NCBI GenBank assembly: GCA_964640725.1
Contig: CAZXIJ010000013.1
Location: 1 to 64,000 of the forward strand
Direction: 5' to 3'
Source: CALHVX01 sp964640725
GTDB taxonomy: Bacteria > Pseudomonadota > Gammaproteobacteria > Pseudomonadales > Azotimanducaceae
Length of the DNA stretch: 64,000 bases
Positions 29,327 to 38,347 of this stretch are shown here, piece after piece (the first letter of the stretch is position 1; every line of letters starts with the position of its first letter). The position numbers were made by a program, and so were the translations under genes. The notes beneath the pieces were generated by a model. The model was not told the DNA's origin. It did no database searches and worked only from the letters and a program-made list of their open reading frames with translations.

Positions 29327-29713
29327 ATGGCAACACACACCAAGGTGAATCTCGCCGATGCCCTGGCCCAGGTCCATGAGCTCTGGTCGCCGCAGGTGAT
29401 CGGCCAGGTGAACGACCAGTACGTTAAGGTTGCCCGGGTACACGGCGACCTGGCCTGGCACAGTCACGACCACGAGGACGAGCTGTTTCTGGTCCTGAAG
29501 GGCGCCCTGACCATTGAGTACGAGGACGGCGCCGTGCAGCTCGAGGCCGGAGACCTGCACATCGTTCCGAAGGGCAAGCGCCACAACCCGGTTGCCGCCG
29601 AACCCTGCGAGATACTGCTGGTTGAGACCGTCACCACCGAACACACCGGCACCGAGGTCACGGCCAAAACCCGCAGCATCGCCGACCAGCTCAGCGGCGT
29701 GCTGCGCTCCTGA
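29327..29713 (+). CDS. Single-domain cupin
   Basis: A 128-residue cupin. Motif 1 is WHSHDHEDELFLVLKG, giving His, His, Glu metal ligands. Motif 2 is GDLHIVPKGKRHNP, with the final His. It is likely a metal-binding protein of about the size of sugar-isomerase or dioxygenase-type cupins; the substrate cannot be inferred. It follows the zinc peptidase on the same strand and converges with the prepilin gene, 12 bases between stops. Confidence 0.82.
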   Translation: MATHTKVNLADALAQVHELWSPQVIGQVNDQYVKVARVHGDLAWHSHDHEDELFLVLKGALTIEYEDGAVQLEAGDLHIVPKGKRHNPVAAEPCEILLVETVTTEHTGTEVTAKTRSIADQLSGVLRS

Positions 29714-29725
29714 GCCCGCGCCGGG

Positions 29726-30358
29726 CTAGAACACGCGACCCATATCCAGAAGCACGGCGCCGCTGTTGGTGTCGTAAAAAATCGTCGGCTTCGGCGTGCC
29801 CGGCGCGACGCTCTGGTAGTGCAGCGAAATGAACTGGCAAACACCGGCGTTGCTCGCGAAAGGCAGCGCGATCGTCGCGTCGCTGATGGTGCTGTCCTGG
29901 CCCGCCACAAATTCGTACTCCGTGCCCAGCCGCGGCTCGATGTGGTTGCGGGATGTACCCGCCTCCTTGTTGGGATCCGCCTCGATAATCGCCGGCGCCG
30001 GATTCAGCAGCCCGCGCCACACATCCTCGCAGTCCTGGTCGCGCCCGGTCGCGGCGCGATCGCGTCGGCCAGACACCGGGTAACCGGCTGCGTTAGCATC
30101 CAGGGTGCCAAGGCCATGCTCGGCCAGGTTCACCGCTGCTTCTCCGCGTCTGTCAGAGACCTGCCAGGCTGCATGAAACAATCCGATACCGCTGCGCAGG
30201 GATCCGGCAAGCGCTTCCATGTTCGCGGCCACCGCGTCGTCAGAAAGGTGAGTAAAGCGCGGCAGCGCGACCGCCGCCAGCACGCCCAGCAATACGATCA
30301 CAACGACCAGCTCGACGATCGTGAATCCGGCGGGCAAAGGTTTGGGGAGAACACGCAC
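29726..30358 (-). CDS. Type IV prepilin-like protein (MSHA-type)
   Basis: A 210-residue protein with a short leader ending in Gly before FTIVELVVVIVLLGVLAAVALPRF. That is the class III signal and N-terminal helix of type IV pilins and pseudopilins, with the conserved Glu5. The sequence after it (THLSDDAVAANMEALAGSL) resembles MshA/MshB pilins. Two Cys (in QDCEDVW and GVCQFI) could form the C-terminal disulfide loop. No other pilus genes are nearby, so it may be an orphan or minor pilin. Confidence 0.75.
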   Translation of the reverse strand: MRVLPKPLPAGFTIVELVVVIVLLGVLAAVALPRFTHLSDDAVAANMEALAGSLRSGIGLFHAAWQVSDRRGEAAVNLAEHGLGTLDANAAGYPVSGRRDRAATGRDQDCEDVWRGLLNPAPAIIEADPNKEAGTSRNHIEPRLGTEYEFVAGQDSTISDATIALPFASNAGVCQFISLHYQSVAPGTPKPTIFYDTNSGAVLLDMGRVF

Positions 30359-30413
30359 CCCGCAAATGTAGATCGCCGGCGCGCCAGCGCCGTCAATTAC
30401 GGTGAACGAATGC

Positions 30414-31685
30414 CTAGACTGTGAACTTCGCCAACTTCTTGGGGATCAGAACGTTCTTCAACTTGACGTACTGCGGCAACCCGTTCTTGTACTTCGGGTA
30501 GTCCTCCCCTGCGATCAGCGGCGCCAGATAGCGCCGGGCGGCAGCCGTGATGCCGAATCCGTCACGACTGATAAAACGCTTGGGCATCTTCTTTTCGACG
30601 TTGGCGACCTTTGCCAGCGGCGCAGACCCGATCTTCCAGCGGTACGGGTCGTCGCTCGTGCGCTCGATAATGGGCATTACCGCGTTCTGCCCTTTCAGGG
30701 CAAACTCCACCGCTGCCTTGCCGACCGCGTAGGCCTGCTCGACGTCCGTTGCCGAGGCGATGTGGCGAGCGGCACGCTGCAGGTAGTCAGCGACCGCCCA
30801 GTGATACTTGTAGCCCAGCGCATCTTTCACCATGTTGGCGATCGCCGGGGCTACACCGCCCAGCTGGGCATGGCCAAAGGCATCTTTACCGCCGGCTTCG
30901 GCCACGAAACGACCATCGGGATACTGCGCGCCCTCGGAGACCACGATCACGCAGTAGCCGCGCTGCTTGACCGTCGCATCCACCTTTTTCAGGAAGGCTG
31001 CCTGCTGAAAGGGGACTTCGGGCAGCAGAATGATGTGCGGCGCATCGCCTGGCTCTTCCTGGGCCAGGGCAGCGGCCGCAGCAATCCAGCCCGCATGCCG
31101 CCCCATCACCTCCAGCACGAAGACCTTGGTCGAGGTCTCGCACATGCTGGCCACGTCCAGCGCGGCCTCTTTCGTAGAGACGGCGACGTATTTGGCGACC
31201 GACCCGAAACCGGGCGAGCAATCCGTGAGCGGCAGGTCATTGTCCACGGTCTTGGGCACGCCGATGCAGGTAATCGGGTAGCCGAGTTGCTGGCCGATCT
31301 GCGAGACCTTGTGCGCGGTGTCCTGAGAATCGCCGCCGCCGTTGTAGAAAAAGTAGCCGATGTCGTGCGCCTGGAAGACTTCGATCAGCCGCTCGTACTC
31401 GCGCTGGTTTTCCGCCAGGGACTTGAGCTTGTAGCGACAGGAGCCAAAGGCACCGCTGGGCGTTGAGCGCAAACCGGCAATGGCCGCCTTGCTCTCCTTG
31501 CTCGTGTCGATCAGCTCCTCGGTCAGCGCTCCGAGGATGCCGTTGCGGCCCGCGTAGACCTTGCGGATCCGGTCTTTGTGCTTGCGCGCCGTCTCGATGA
31601 CGCCGCAGGCACTGGCATTGATAACAGAGGTCACGCCCCCGGACTGCGCGTAAAACGCGTTGCGAGGGCTTCGGGCGCGAGACAT
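30414..31685 (-). CDS. pfp: Pyrophosphate-dependent phosphofructokinase
   Basis: A 423-residue phosphofructokinase-fold enzyme. The GGGDSQDTA loop places Asp at the position where ATP enzymes have Gly104. The next loop is GVPKTVDNDLPLTD, with Lys at the position equivalent to 124 and the catalytic DND. Asp plus Lys mark PPi rather than ATP as phosphoryl donor. EVMGRHAGWIA is the sugar-binding segment. It would interconvert fructose 6-phosphate and 1,6-bisphosphate reversibly. Context with the membrane pyrophosphatase hppA supports a PPi-based role. Confidence 0.88.
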   Translation of the reverse strand: MSRARSPRNAFYAQSGGVTSVINASACGVIETARKHKDRIRKVYAGRNGILGALTEELIDTSKESKAAIAGLRSTPSGAFGSCRYKLKSLAENQREYERLIEVFQAHDIGYFFYNGGGDSQDTAHKVSQIGQQLGYPITCIGVPKTVDNDLPLTDCSPGFGSVAKYVAVSTKEAALDVASMCETSTKVFVLEVMGRHAGWIAAAAALAQEEPGDAPHIILLPEVPFQQAAFLKKVDATVKQRGYCVIVVSEGAQYPDGRFVAEAGGKDAFGHAQLGGVAPAIANMVKDALGYKYHWAVADYLQRAARHIASATDVEQAYAVGKAAVEFALKGQNAVMPIIERTSDDPYRWKIGSAPLAKVANVEKKMPKRFISRDGFGITAAARRYLAPLIAGEDYPKYKNGLPQYVKLKNVLIPKKLAKFTV

Positions 31686-31780
31686 GGTCCATCCTTGCGT
31701 AGCTGGGCAGCGCGCGCATTGTCCGCGATCGGAGTCATTTGTGCGACAATTTATAACCCTGAACTGCTGGCGAATGCCGT

Positions 31781-32308
31781 TTGATCACTGCGCTGCTCAC
31801 CGAACTCTGGCAGCTGTGTCTGTTCCGCTCCAGCCCGTCCCGCTTGCCCGGGCCCTGGATCCTGACCATGGTGCTGATCGCCCTCGACTGGCTCGTCAGC
31901 CTGCTGGTGGTGGTACAGCTCAGCCCGGACGCAGATCGCGGCACCATGCTGGTCAGCATCGGTCTGTCGAATCTGGTGTTGCTGGTCCTGATCATGGTGA
32001 CCTTGGCCATCCGCAATCGCAGCAGCCGGGCACCCCAAACGCTGTCCGCGATTTTCGGCTGCGACCTGGTCCTGACCATGCTGTTCGGCGTGCTGTTGGG
32101 CATTGCTGCCGCCCTCGGCGACTCCCTTGGAACGACGCCCACAGCAATGCTGCAGGTGCTGCTCGTGCTTTGGACCATTACCCTCTACGGATACATCCTT
32201 CATGAAGCCCTGGACATGCCCCAGGTCCTGGGCACGCTGGTTGCTTTCGCGATCCTGATGGCGGGGCTGAGCGTCAGCCAGATGTTTATCGAGACCCCCT
32301 CCCCATGA
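31781..32308 (+). CDS. Four-helix inner-membrane protein of unknown function
   Basis: 175 residues from TTG 31781; no ATG lies near, and the next in-frame ATG (residue 30) falls inside the first helix, so the start is uncertain. About four transmembrane helices follow one another (WILTMVLIALDWLVSLLVVV, ISIGL...LLVLIMVTLAI, LVLTMLFGVLLGIAAAL, VLLVLWTITLYGYIL and a final one). No known domain is recognised. Its stop overlaps the mpl start (ATGA), so it is coupled to mpl. Divergent from pfp. Confidence 0.65.
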   Translation: MITALLTELWQLCLFRSSPSRLPGPWILTMVLIALDWLVSLLVVVQLSPDADRGTMLVSIGLSNLVLLVLIMVTLAIRNRSSRAPQTLSAIFGCDLVLTMLFGVLLGIAAALGDSLGTTPTAMLQVLLVLWTITLYGYILHEALDMPQVLGTLVAFAILMAGLSVSQMFIETPSP

Positions 32309-33711
32309 GCCAAAGACTGTACTTCCTCGGCATTGGCGGCACCCTCATGGGGAGCCTCGCGCAGTTAGCCAAAGAGCTCGGACACGACGTCAGCGGCAGC
32401 GACAAAGCGCTGTACCCGCCCATGTCCGACCAGCTCGCCGATGCAGGCATCACCGTCTACGAGGGCTTCGATCCAGCTCAGCTGGACCCGGCGCCGGATC
32501 TGGTCATTGTCGGCAACGCCGGCCTGCCCCGGGGCCACGAGGGCATCGAGTACATCCTGGAACGCGGCTTGCCGTACACCTCTGGCGCTGCCTGGCTCGG
32601 CGATGCGGTGCTCAGCGGGCGCTGGGTGTTGGCGGTCTCCGGCACCCACGGCAAGACCACGACCGCCAGCATGCTCGCCTGGATCCTTGAACATGCAGGG
32701 CTGAACCCCGGTTACCTGATCGGCGGCGTGCCGAAGAACTTTCGTCGCAGCGCCCGGCTCGGCGCCACACCGTTCTTTGTCATTGAAGCCGACGAGTACG
32801 ACACCAGCTACTTCGACCGGCGCTCCAAGTTCGTTCACTACCGTCCGCGCACGCTGATCATCAACAACCTCGAATATGACCACGCTGACATCTTTCCGGA
32901 CCTTGCGGCAATACAGGCCCAGTTTCACCAGCTGCTGCGCACTGTTCCGGGCACCGGGCTGATCATCGCCCCCAGCCAGAACGACGCCGTCAACGACACC
33001 CTGAATCAGGGATGCTGGACGCCCGTCAGCCGTTTTGGCCACAAGAGCGGCCGGCAAAAGTCGGACCAGGACAACGGCGAGTTCTGGCACGCCGACGCGT
33101 CCGCGCCGGATGCCTCAGCTTTCGACGTCCTGCTCGGCGAGCAGGTTCAGGGCCGGCTGGAGTGGGCGCTGATTGGCGAGCACAACAAGTACAACGCCCT
33201 GGCCGCCATCGCCGCCGCGCGGCATGCGGGGGTCCCTGTGGCCCAGAGCATCGAGGCGCTGGCGCAGTTCGAAGGCGTTAGCCGCCGCATGGATCTGTTC
33301 GCGACCATCGACGGCACCCACCTGTACGACGATTTCGCGCACCACCCGACGGCCATTCGCACCACCCTGCAGGGCCTGCGCAAGCAGGTCGGCAATGCTG
33401 AGATCATCGCCGTGGTCGAGCCCCGCTCTCACACCATGTCCCTGGGCACGCTGCGCTCAGAGTTGACGACCTGCTGCGCGCCGGCGGACCAGGTGTTCTG
33501 GTTTCGCGGCGACAATATCAAGTGGGACCTGGCCGAGGTGGTCAGCCAGTGCGTGGTGCCGGCCAGACAGTTTGATGACCTGGACAAGTTGATGGCGGAG
33601 CTCGCCGCCGTGAGCCAGGGGGACCGGGAACGACACATCGTGATCATGAGCAACGGCGCGTTCGGCGGCATCTATCAGAAGCTGCCGCCGCTGCTGCGGC
33701 AAGACGGGTAA
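32305..33711 (+). CDS. mpl: UDP-MurNAc:L-Ala-gamma-D-Glu-meso-DAP ligase
   Basis: A 468-residue Mur ligase that reattaches recycled tripeptide to UDP-MurNAc in cell-wall recycling. It begins LYFLGIGGTLMGSLAQLAKELGHDVSGSD and carries the ATP loop SGTHGKTTTASMLAW, the EADEYDTSYFD motif, NNLEYDHADIF and DDFAHHPTAIR. N-terminal GGTLMG rather than MurC's GGxGMxG supports Mpl over MurC. It confirms that the host makes DAP-type peptidoglycan. Confidence 0.95.
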   Translation: MSQRLYFLGIGGTLMGSLAQLAKELGHDVSGSDKALYPPMSDQLADAGITVYEGFDPAQLDPAPDLVIVGNAGLPRGHEGIEYILERGLPYTSGAAWLGDAVLSGRWVLAVSGTHGKTTTASMLAWILEHAGLNPGYLIGGVPKNFRRSARLGATPFFVIEADEYDTSYFDRRSKFVHYRPRTLIINNLEYDHADIFPDLAAIQAQFHQLLRTVPGTGLIIAPSQNDAVNDTLNQGCWTPVSRFGHKSGRQKSDQDNGEFWHADASAPDASAFDVLLGEQVQGRLEWALIGEHNKYNALAAIAAARHAGVPVAQSIEALAQFEGVSRRMDLFATIDGTHLYDDFAHHPTAIRTTLQGLRKQVGNAEIIAVVEPRSHTMSLGTLRSELTTCCAPADQVFWFRGDNIKWDLAEVVSQCVVPARQFDDLDKLMAELAAVSQGDRERHIVIMSNGAFGGIYQKLPPLLRQDG

Positions 33712-33733
33712 ACGCAAGGGGAGACGCACGCCA

Positions 33734-34714
33734 ATGACCAGAATCAGCCATCCATGGATCGCGGCAACACTGACGGCAGTGCTGCTGGGACTGAGCCCGC
33801 AGCCACGCGCGGACGGTCACGGTCACGACGCCGACGCCGACGCCGACTGGTATCCCAGCCGCTATGGCGCAGAGGACACCCTGGGCGCCATCAACAACCT
33901 GTCTGCCGAGGGGGTGCGCAAAGCCGCGAAGCTGGTCCGCGAAGGCAAAGTCTATGCCCTGGGCGTCGAGACCGGGCCCGAGTCTCCTGCCTACGCGCCG
34001 CGCCAGTACGCCATGACGATCCTGCAGCTGGACAGCGGCACCGGCGAGCCTCTGGGCGTCAACAAGGCCACCGGCAACGATGACCTGATGTACCTGTGGA
34101 TGGGCATCGGCAGCCAGATCGATGGCCTGGGCCACATGGGCATCAACCACGTCTACTACAACGGCAACCGCGCCGAGGACTTCGTAGCGCCGACCGGTCT
34201 CACGAAGCTGAGCACGGACAAGTTGCCACCAATTGTGAGCCGCGGCGTGTTGCTGGATATGGCCAGGCACATGGGCAAAGACATCCTGCCGGCGGGTACC
34301 GCGTTCAACAGCGCCGAGATCAAGGCAGCCGCGAAAGCACAGCGGGTGCGCATCCGCAAAGGCGACGTCGTGCTGTTCCACACTGGCTGGCTCAATGTCG
34401 CCGACACCGACCAGGCCAGGTTCATGGCTGGAGAGCCGGGGCTGGGCGTTGATGGCGCTCGCTATCTGGCGGCGCAGGGCGTCGTTGCCGTGGGCAGCGA
34501 CAGCTGGGCGGTCGAGGTGCTGCCGTCGGAAGATCCAACCCAGGCCTTTCCCGTGCACCCGGAGCTGCTGGCCAAGAACGGCGTGTACATTCTCGAAAAC
34601 ATGGACACCCGGGCGCTGGCGGCGGACGGCGCCACGGAGTTTCTGTTTGTTCTGGGCCAGCCACGGTTTGTGGGCGCAGTGCAGGCGGTCATCAACCCTG
34701 TGGCCATCCGCTAG
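33734..34714 (+). CDS. Exported cyclase-family (kynurenine-formamidase-like) protein
   Basis: A 326-residue PF04199-type hydrolase with a signal peptide (AATLTAVLLGLSPQPRA). A His/Asp-rich stretch follows (GHGHDADADADW, coded by repeated GACGCC). The metal motif QIDGLGHMGINH replaces the usual THxDxxxH, as in many 'cyclase family' proteins. KGDVVLFHTGW, AVGSDSWAVE and YILENMD follow. It is probably periplasmic, acting on amides or cyclic esters. The lipoprotein gene abuts its stop codon. Confidence 0.82.
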   Translation: MTRISHPWIAATLTAVLLGLSPQPRADGHGHDADADADWYPSRYGAEDTLGAINNLSAEGVRKAAKLVREGKVYALGVETGPESPAYAPRQYAMTILQLDSGTGEPLGVNKATGNDDLMYLWMGIGSQIDGLGHMGINHVYYNGNRAEDFVAPTGLTKLSTDKLPPIVSRGVLLDMARHMGKDILPAGTAFNSAEIKAAAKAQRVRIRKGDVVLFHTGWLNVADTDQARFMAGEPGLGVDGARYLAAQGVVAVGSDSWAVEVLPSEDPTQAFPVHPELLAKNGVYILENMDTRALAADGATEFLFVLGQPRFVGAVQAVINPVAIR

Positions 34715-35386
34715 ATGGCCCGGCAGGCAGCTCTGCTCGGCACAGCGCTGTTGCTGGCGGCGTGCAGCAACCCTGGGGACCCCGGCGAGACCCGATCGGC
34801 CAACACCGATCAACCCGGGCCTCCCGCGAGCCCAGAGCAGCTGCGTCTGATCGCCCCGGACAGCTGGGAACTGACGGCATCCAGCCAGCTTGGGGGCTTC
34901 GCCCGTGCCCGCTATCAGCGGCAATCACCCGAGCGCCCGCAGGACGCGGCCGCGCCGGTCGAGACCCTGACCCTGGAACAGCTCGACCCGGATGGGCTTG
35001 CTGACCCGATCGCGTTCCTCGACAACCTGGCCGCGGAGCAGGCGGCACGGTGCGACGATTTCAGCAGCACGATCATCAGCAGCGGTTACGAAAACGGTTA
35101 CCCGACTGCCGTGCGGCTCATGCGCTGCCCGCTACGCCGGGTCAATCGCACGGCAACGGTCAGCCTGGCCAAAGCCATTGCCGGCAACAGCCGCTACTAC
35201 CTGCTCGTGTTCGAAAAGCGTGCCGCCACGTCTACCGCGGCCGGAGCCGACCCGGTGGGGTTTGTGAGCGAAGAAGACATCGCCAGCTGGGCGCTGTATC
35301 TGCGCCAGGCTACGCTGTGTGACAGCAGCCAGCCCGCAGAGCACCCCTGCGCTAGGACGCCCCCGTCGGAGGCGACGGACAGCTAG
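34715..35386 (+). CDS. Putative lipoprotein of unknown function
   Basis: 223 residues, beginning with a lipobox signal (LLGTALLLAACSN). A Pro/Ser/Thr-rich linker precedes a strand-rich domain with four Cys (ARCDDFS, MRCPLRR, TLCDSS, HPCART) that could pair. I do not recognise the family. The ATG directly follows the cyclase stop, so the pair is cotranscribed and may act together in the periplasm (inference). The stop shares a CTAG with the convergent acyl-CoA dehydrogenase gene. Confidence 0.65.
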   Translation: MARQAALLGTALLLAACSNPGDPGETRSANTDQPGPPASPEQLRLIAPDSWELTASSQLGGFARARYQRQSPERPQDAAAPVETLTLEQLDPDGLADPIAFLDNLAAEQAARCDDFSSTIISSGYENGYPTAVRLMRCPLRRVNRTATVSLAKAIAGNSRYYLLVFEKRAATSTAAGADPVGFVSEEDIASWALYLRQATLCDSSQPAEHPCARTPPSEATDS

Positions 35387-37164
35387 CCGGTCAGTGCGGC
35401 TTCGGCCATGACGGAGGTGCTGTCGGCTTCGATGCTGGCCTCGAGTGCCAGGGTCTTCGGCAGCAGGCGGGCGAAGTAAAACGCCGCAGTTTGCCGCTTG
35501 GCGGCCCGAAACTCGCTGCTGCTGCGACCGGGGGCATCCGGGTGCGCCATGGCCGCCATGCGCAGCCAGAGCCAGCCGTAAATCACGTGCGCGGTCAGGT
35601 CCAGATAGTCGACGGATACAGCGCCCGCCAGGTTCGCATCTTCGCCACAGCGCGCGACCAGGGACCTGGTGACGCGCTCGAGCCGGTCGAGGCTGTCCTG
35701 GACCTGCTGCAGTTGGGCCGCATCGGCCAGCGGCGCCAGCCGCTCGTCGGCCAGCCCGGTTCGCATCAGCTCGGTCAGGCGGAACAACGTTGCGCCCCCG
35801 TTCTTGAGCACTTTGCGCGTGATCAGGTCGAGCGCCTGCACGCCGTTGGTGCCTTCGTAGATCTGGCCGATCCGCGCATCGCGCACCAGCTGCTCGACGC
35901 CCCACTCGCTCACGTAACCGTGCCCGCCAAGCACCTGCTGGGCCAACACGGCGCAATCGAGCCCGCGGTCCGTAAAGAACGCCTTGGTAATCGGCGTCAA
36001 AAACTCGGACAGCACCTGCGCTTCGGGATCGTCGCTGTATTTGCCGCGGTCCAGCTGACGCCCGGCGAACATCGCCAGCGCCCGGCCGCCCTCGGTGTAG
36101 GCCCGGATGGTGAGCAACATGCGGCGTACGTCAGGATGCACCAGCAACGTATCGGCGTTGGCCTGACTGTCCTTTGGTCCCGTGGGTGAGCGACCCTGCC
36201 GGCGGTCCTGCGCATAGCGCAACGCCTGCTGGTAGGCCATCTCGCCGGCGCCGAGCCCTTGCAGGCCAACGGAAAGGCGCTCGTAGTTCATCATGGTGAA
36301 CATCGCCGCCAGGCCGGCGTTCGCCTCGCCAATCAGGTAGCCGGTGGCGCCGTCGTAATTGATGACGTTCGTGGGGCTGCCGTGAATGCCCATCTTGTGT
36401 TCGATAGCACCGCTGGCCCAGCTGTTGCGCGCCCCGAGACTGCCATCGTCGTTCACGAGAAACTTGGGCGCGATAAACAGGGAGATGCCGCGCGTGCCCC
36501 CCGGGGCATCTGGCAACCGTGCCAGCACCAGGTGGATGATGTTTTCCGCCAGGTCGTGCTCGCCGCTGGTGATGAAAATCTTCGAGCCCGTAATCCGGTA
36601 GCTGCCATCGGCCGCTGGCTCCGCTTTGGTCCGCATGATGCCCAGGTCCGTGCCTGCATGGCTTTCCGTCAGCGCCATGGCGCCCGTCCACTCGCCGCTG
36701 TACATCCTGGGCAGGTAGGTCTGCTTCTGCTCCGCGCTGCCGTGGGCATCGATGCATATCGTCGCCCCCACGGTCAGGGAGCCCGACAGGTACAGCGCGG
36801 GATTGGCGGCCCAGAACATTTCTTCCAGGGCGCAACCCATGAGCTTCGGCATGCCCTGTCCGCCAAATTCCGGGTTGCCGGATAACCCGAGCCAACCGCC
36901 CTGAGTCAGCTCCGCAAAAGCGTCCTGAAAGCCCGCCGGGCTGGTCACCACGCCCTGGTCCCAACGGCAACCTTCGGCATCGCCGCTCTGACAGACCGGG
37001 GTTAACACCTCTGCAGCCACCCGGCCCCCTTCAGCCACCACGGCTTTGACCAGGTCTTCGCTCAGCTCCGAAAACTGGGCCATGCCCGCCCATTCTTCCT
37101 GAACCTTGAACAGGTCAAACAGCAGAAAGTCGATATCGTCGGCAGGAGCCTGGTAGGCGAGCAT
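35383..37164 (-). CDS. Large acyl-CoA dehydrogenase
   Basis: 593 residues from ATG 37164 (MLAYQAPADD); a longer start adds 24 residues of poor quality. It is an FAD-dependent enzyme of beta-oxidation type with the extended (about 590 residue) C-terminal domain family. Seen are the active-site and FAD segments AMALTESHAGTDLG, TGSKIFITSGEHD, HKMGIHGSPT, NYERLSVGLQGLGAGEMAYQ, VLGGHGYVSEWGVEQLVRDARI and the Glu in YEGTNGVQALDLI. Substrate chain length cannot be told. No other beta-oxidation gene is adjacent. Confidence 0.93.
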   Translation of the reverse strand: MLAYQAPADDIDFLLFDLFKVQEEWAGMAQFSELSEDLVKAVVAEGGRVAAEVLTPVCQSGDAEGCRWDQGVVTSPAGFQDAFAELTQGGWLGLSGNPEFGGQGMPKLMGCALEEMFWAANPALYLSGSLTVGATICIDAHGSAEQKQTYLPRMYSGEWTGAMALTESHAGTDLGIMRTKAEPAADGSYRITGSKIFITSGEHDLAENIIHLVLARLPDAPGGTRGISLFIAPKFLVNDDGSLGARNSWASGAIEHKMGIHGSPTNVINYDGATGYLIGEANAGLAAMFTMMNYERLSVGLQGLGAGEMAYQQALRYAQDRRQGRSPTGPKDSQANADTLLVHPDVRRMLLTIRAYTEGGRALAMFAGRQLDRGKYSDDPEAQVLSEFLTPITKAFFTDRGLDCAVLAQQVLGGHGYVSEWGVEQLVRDARIGQIYEGTNGVQALDLITRKVLKNGGATLFRLTELMRTGLADERLAPLADAAQLQQVQDSLDRLERVTRSLVARCGEDANLAGAVSVDYLDLTAHVIYGWLWLRMAAMAHPDAPGRSSSEFRAAKRQTAAFYFARLLPKTLALEASIEADSTSVMAEAALTG

Positions 37165-37254
37165 GGTCAAGAGTTCCGTTGCTAAAGTCAGCGCAACACA
37201 GTGTAGCGACGCTCTATGAAGGTGCTGTCGCCTCAATCTCTGTGCTTTAAAGAG

Positions 37255-37271
37255 GCCGGCGGCTCGCCGGC
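37255..37271 (-). terminator. Weak terminator hairpin after the SprA-family gene
   Basis: GCCGGC (37266-37271) and GCCGGC (37255-37260) are palindromic halves around a five-base loop, seven bases beyond the stop codon. The minus-strand sequence then runs CTCTTTAAAG with only three consecutive T. Plausible but weak. Confidence 0.35.
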
Positions 37272-37277
37272 GCGCGA

Positions 37278-37895
37278 TTATACCCGGATATCGACGAAGG
37301 CTCCGCCGGTGTCCCCAAAACGTGCTATCGGCGCCAGGTCGCCGGGCGCTGCTGCTGCCGTGTCGCCGTTGCCTGCTTCTTCAGGACGCTCCCGACCGTT
37401 GATCCGCAGGCTGCCCGCCGCTGCAGAATCCTGCCCGCTGGCATTGCTGCGGGCGAGCTCGGCGCGCGCTTCCGCCGCCATCGCCGAGGCCTGGGTCGCC
37501 ACCGCCCGGTCTGCTGCCGACGGCTGAGCAACCGCCAGGGCCGCCCGCCGCACGGTTTCCATTTTCGCGAGGGTGGCCGCCGGGTCCCCGGGGACCGGCG
37601 AAACGTCGATATCGACACTGCCGCTGACCGCGTAGCTGACGCCGTTTGGGCCGCGCTGAAACTCGTAGCGGGGCGCGCTGGCATAACGACCGCCGACACT
37701 GGCGTGGGCTTGCTCGTGCGCCCGGACCTCTCGATCCCGACGGGCCAGATCGCGCACCTCGCGCTGCGTCTCCTGCAGCACCTGTAGCTCGACCGCGCGC
37801 TCTGCAGCCAGAGCCGTGTCGGCCGCCGGCCCGGCGACCGCTGCTGCCTGCACAGCGCTGGCCGCAGCGGGCGTGGTCGCTTCCGCGCCGTTCAC
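37278..37895 (-). CDS. SprA-family putative metalloprotease (HExxH-like HEQAH)
   Basis: 205 residues from GTG 37895, which lies two bases beyond the upstream gene's stop. The core holds REVRAHEQAHASVGG, then YEFQRGPNGVSYAVSG, VDIDVSPVPGDPAATL and MRRAAL-like VRRAALAVAQPSAADRAVA, the exact order of the SprA-related 'catalase-like/putative metalloprotease CJM1_0395' family. HEQAH fits the HExxH zinc-binding pattern. The C-terminus is low-complexity. Function is unproven; homologues often accompany motility or biofilm genes. Confidence 0.8.
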   Translation of the reverse strand: MNGAEATTPAAASAVQAAAVAGPAADTALAAERAVELQVLQETQREVRDLARRDREVRAHEQAHASVGGRYASAPRYEFQRGPNGVSYAVSGSVDIDVSPVPGDPAATLAKMETVRRAALAVAQPSAADRAVATQASAMAAEARAELARSNASGQDSAAAGSLRINGRERPEEAGNGDTAAAAPGDLAPIARFGDTGGAFVDIRV

Positions 37896-37896
37896 A

Positions 37897-38184
37897 TCAG
37901 GCCCGCGTGTCCAGCAGGAACCCAACAACCGCGTCAGCAGTCTCCACCACTTTGCTGGCCGCCTGTACTTCTCGTGCGTAGAGCGTCAGCGACGCCAGGG
38001 CTTCGGCCTGGTCGGCGCCGGCAAGGCCTGCGCCGGCCTGGGCAGATGCGCCGGTCTCGCTGGCCGGCGCAGCTCGCTGGCCGTCGATACCGGCGCTGGC
38101 AATCCGGGACGCCGCCGTTTCGAACTGGGCCAGTGCGCGCTCCAGGCCTTGCGCGCCGCTGGCGAGAGGGGGGTTTACAGCCAT
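37897..38184 (-). CDS. Mini rod/hook-like flagellar protein (95 residues)
   Basis: A 95-residue protein. The N-terminus (GLERALAQFETAASRIAS) resembles the conserved N-terminal helix of flagellar rod and hook proteins. The C-terminus (ALASLTLYAREVQAASKVVETADAVVGFLLD) resembles their terminal helix with the K-V-x-x-T-A-D-x-x-x-G-x-L-L-D signature. The large middle domain of FlgC/E/F/G is replaced by about 35 Ala/Gly-rich residues. It is directly followed by the SprA-family gene. It could be a helical capping or adaptor protein; no other flagellar gene is in this window. Confidence 0.55.
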   Translation of the reverse strand: MAVNPPLASGAQGLERALAQFETAASRIASAGIDGQRAAPASETGASAQAGAGLAGADQAEALASLTLYAREVQAASKVVETADAVVGFLLDTRA

Positions 38185-38347
38185 GATTCGTTCCTCTGCA
38201 GTCTCGGGACCTTTAGCGGTTATCCCGAAAAGCGTAGGTCAGCGCACAGTGCCCTGCCCGGTTTTTTGGACAGCTGTGCGCCGGTTCGCAAGCTGAGAGC
38301 CGGCGATCACCGCTGGCGGCCATTCAGGATCACTGCCACTGTGCTGC

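Noticed and set aside
31739..31757. AT-rich TTGTGCGACAATTTATAAC between pfp and the next gene as a promoter
   Set aside because: -35-like and -10-like parts are too close (7 bases) and I could not assign a strand.
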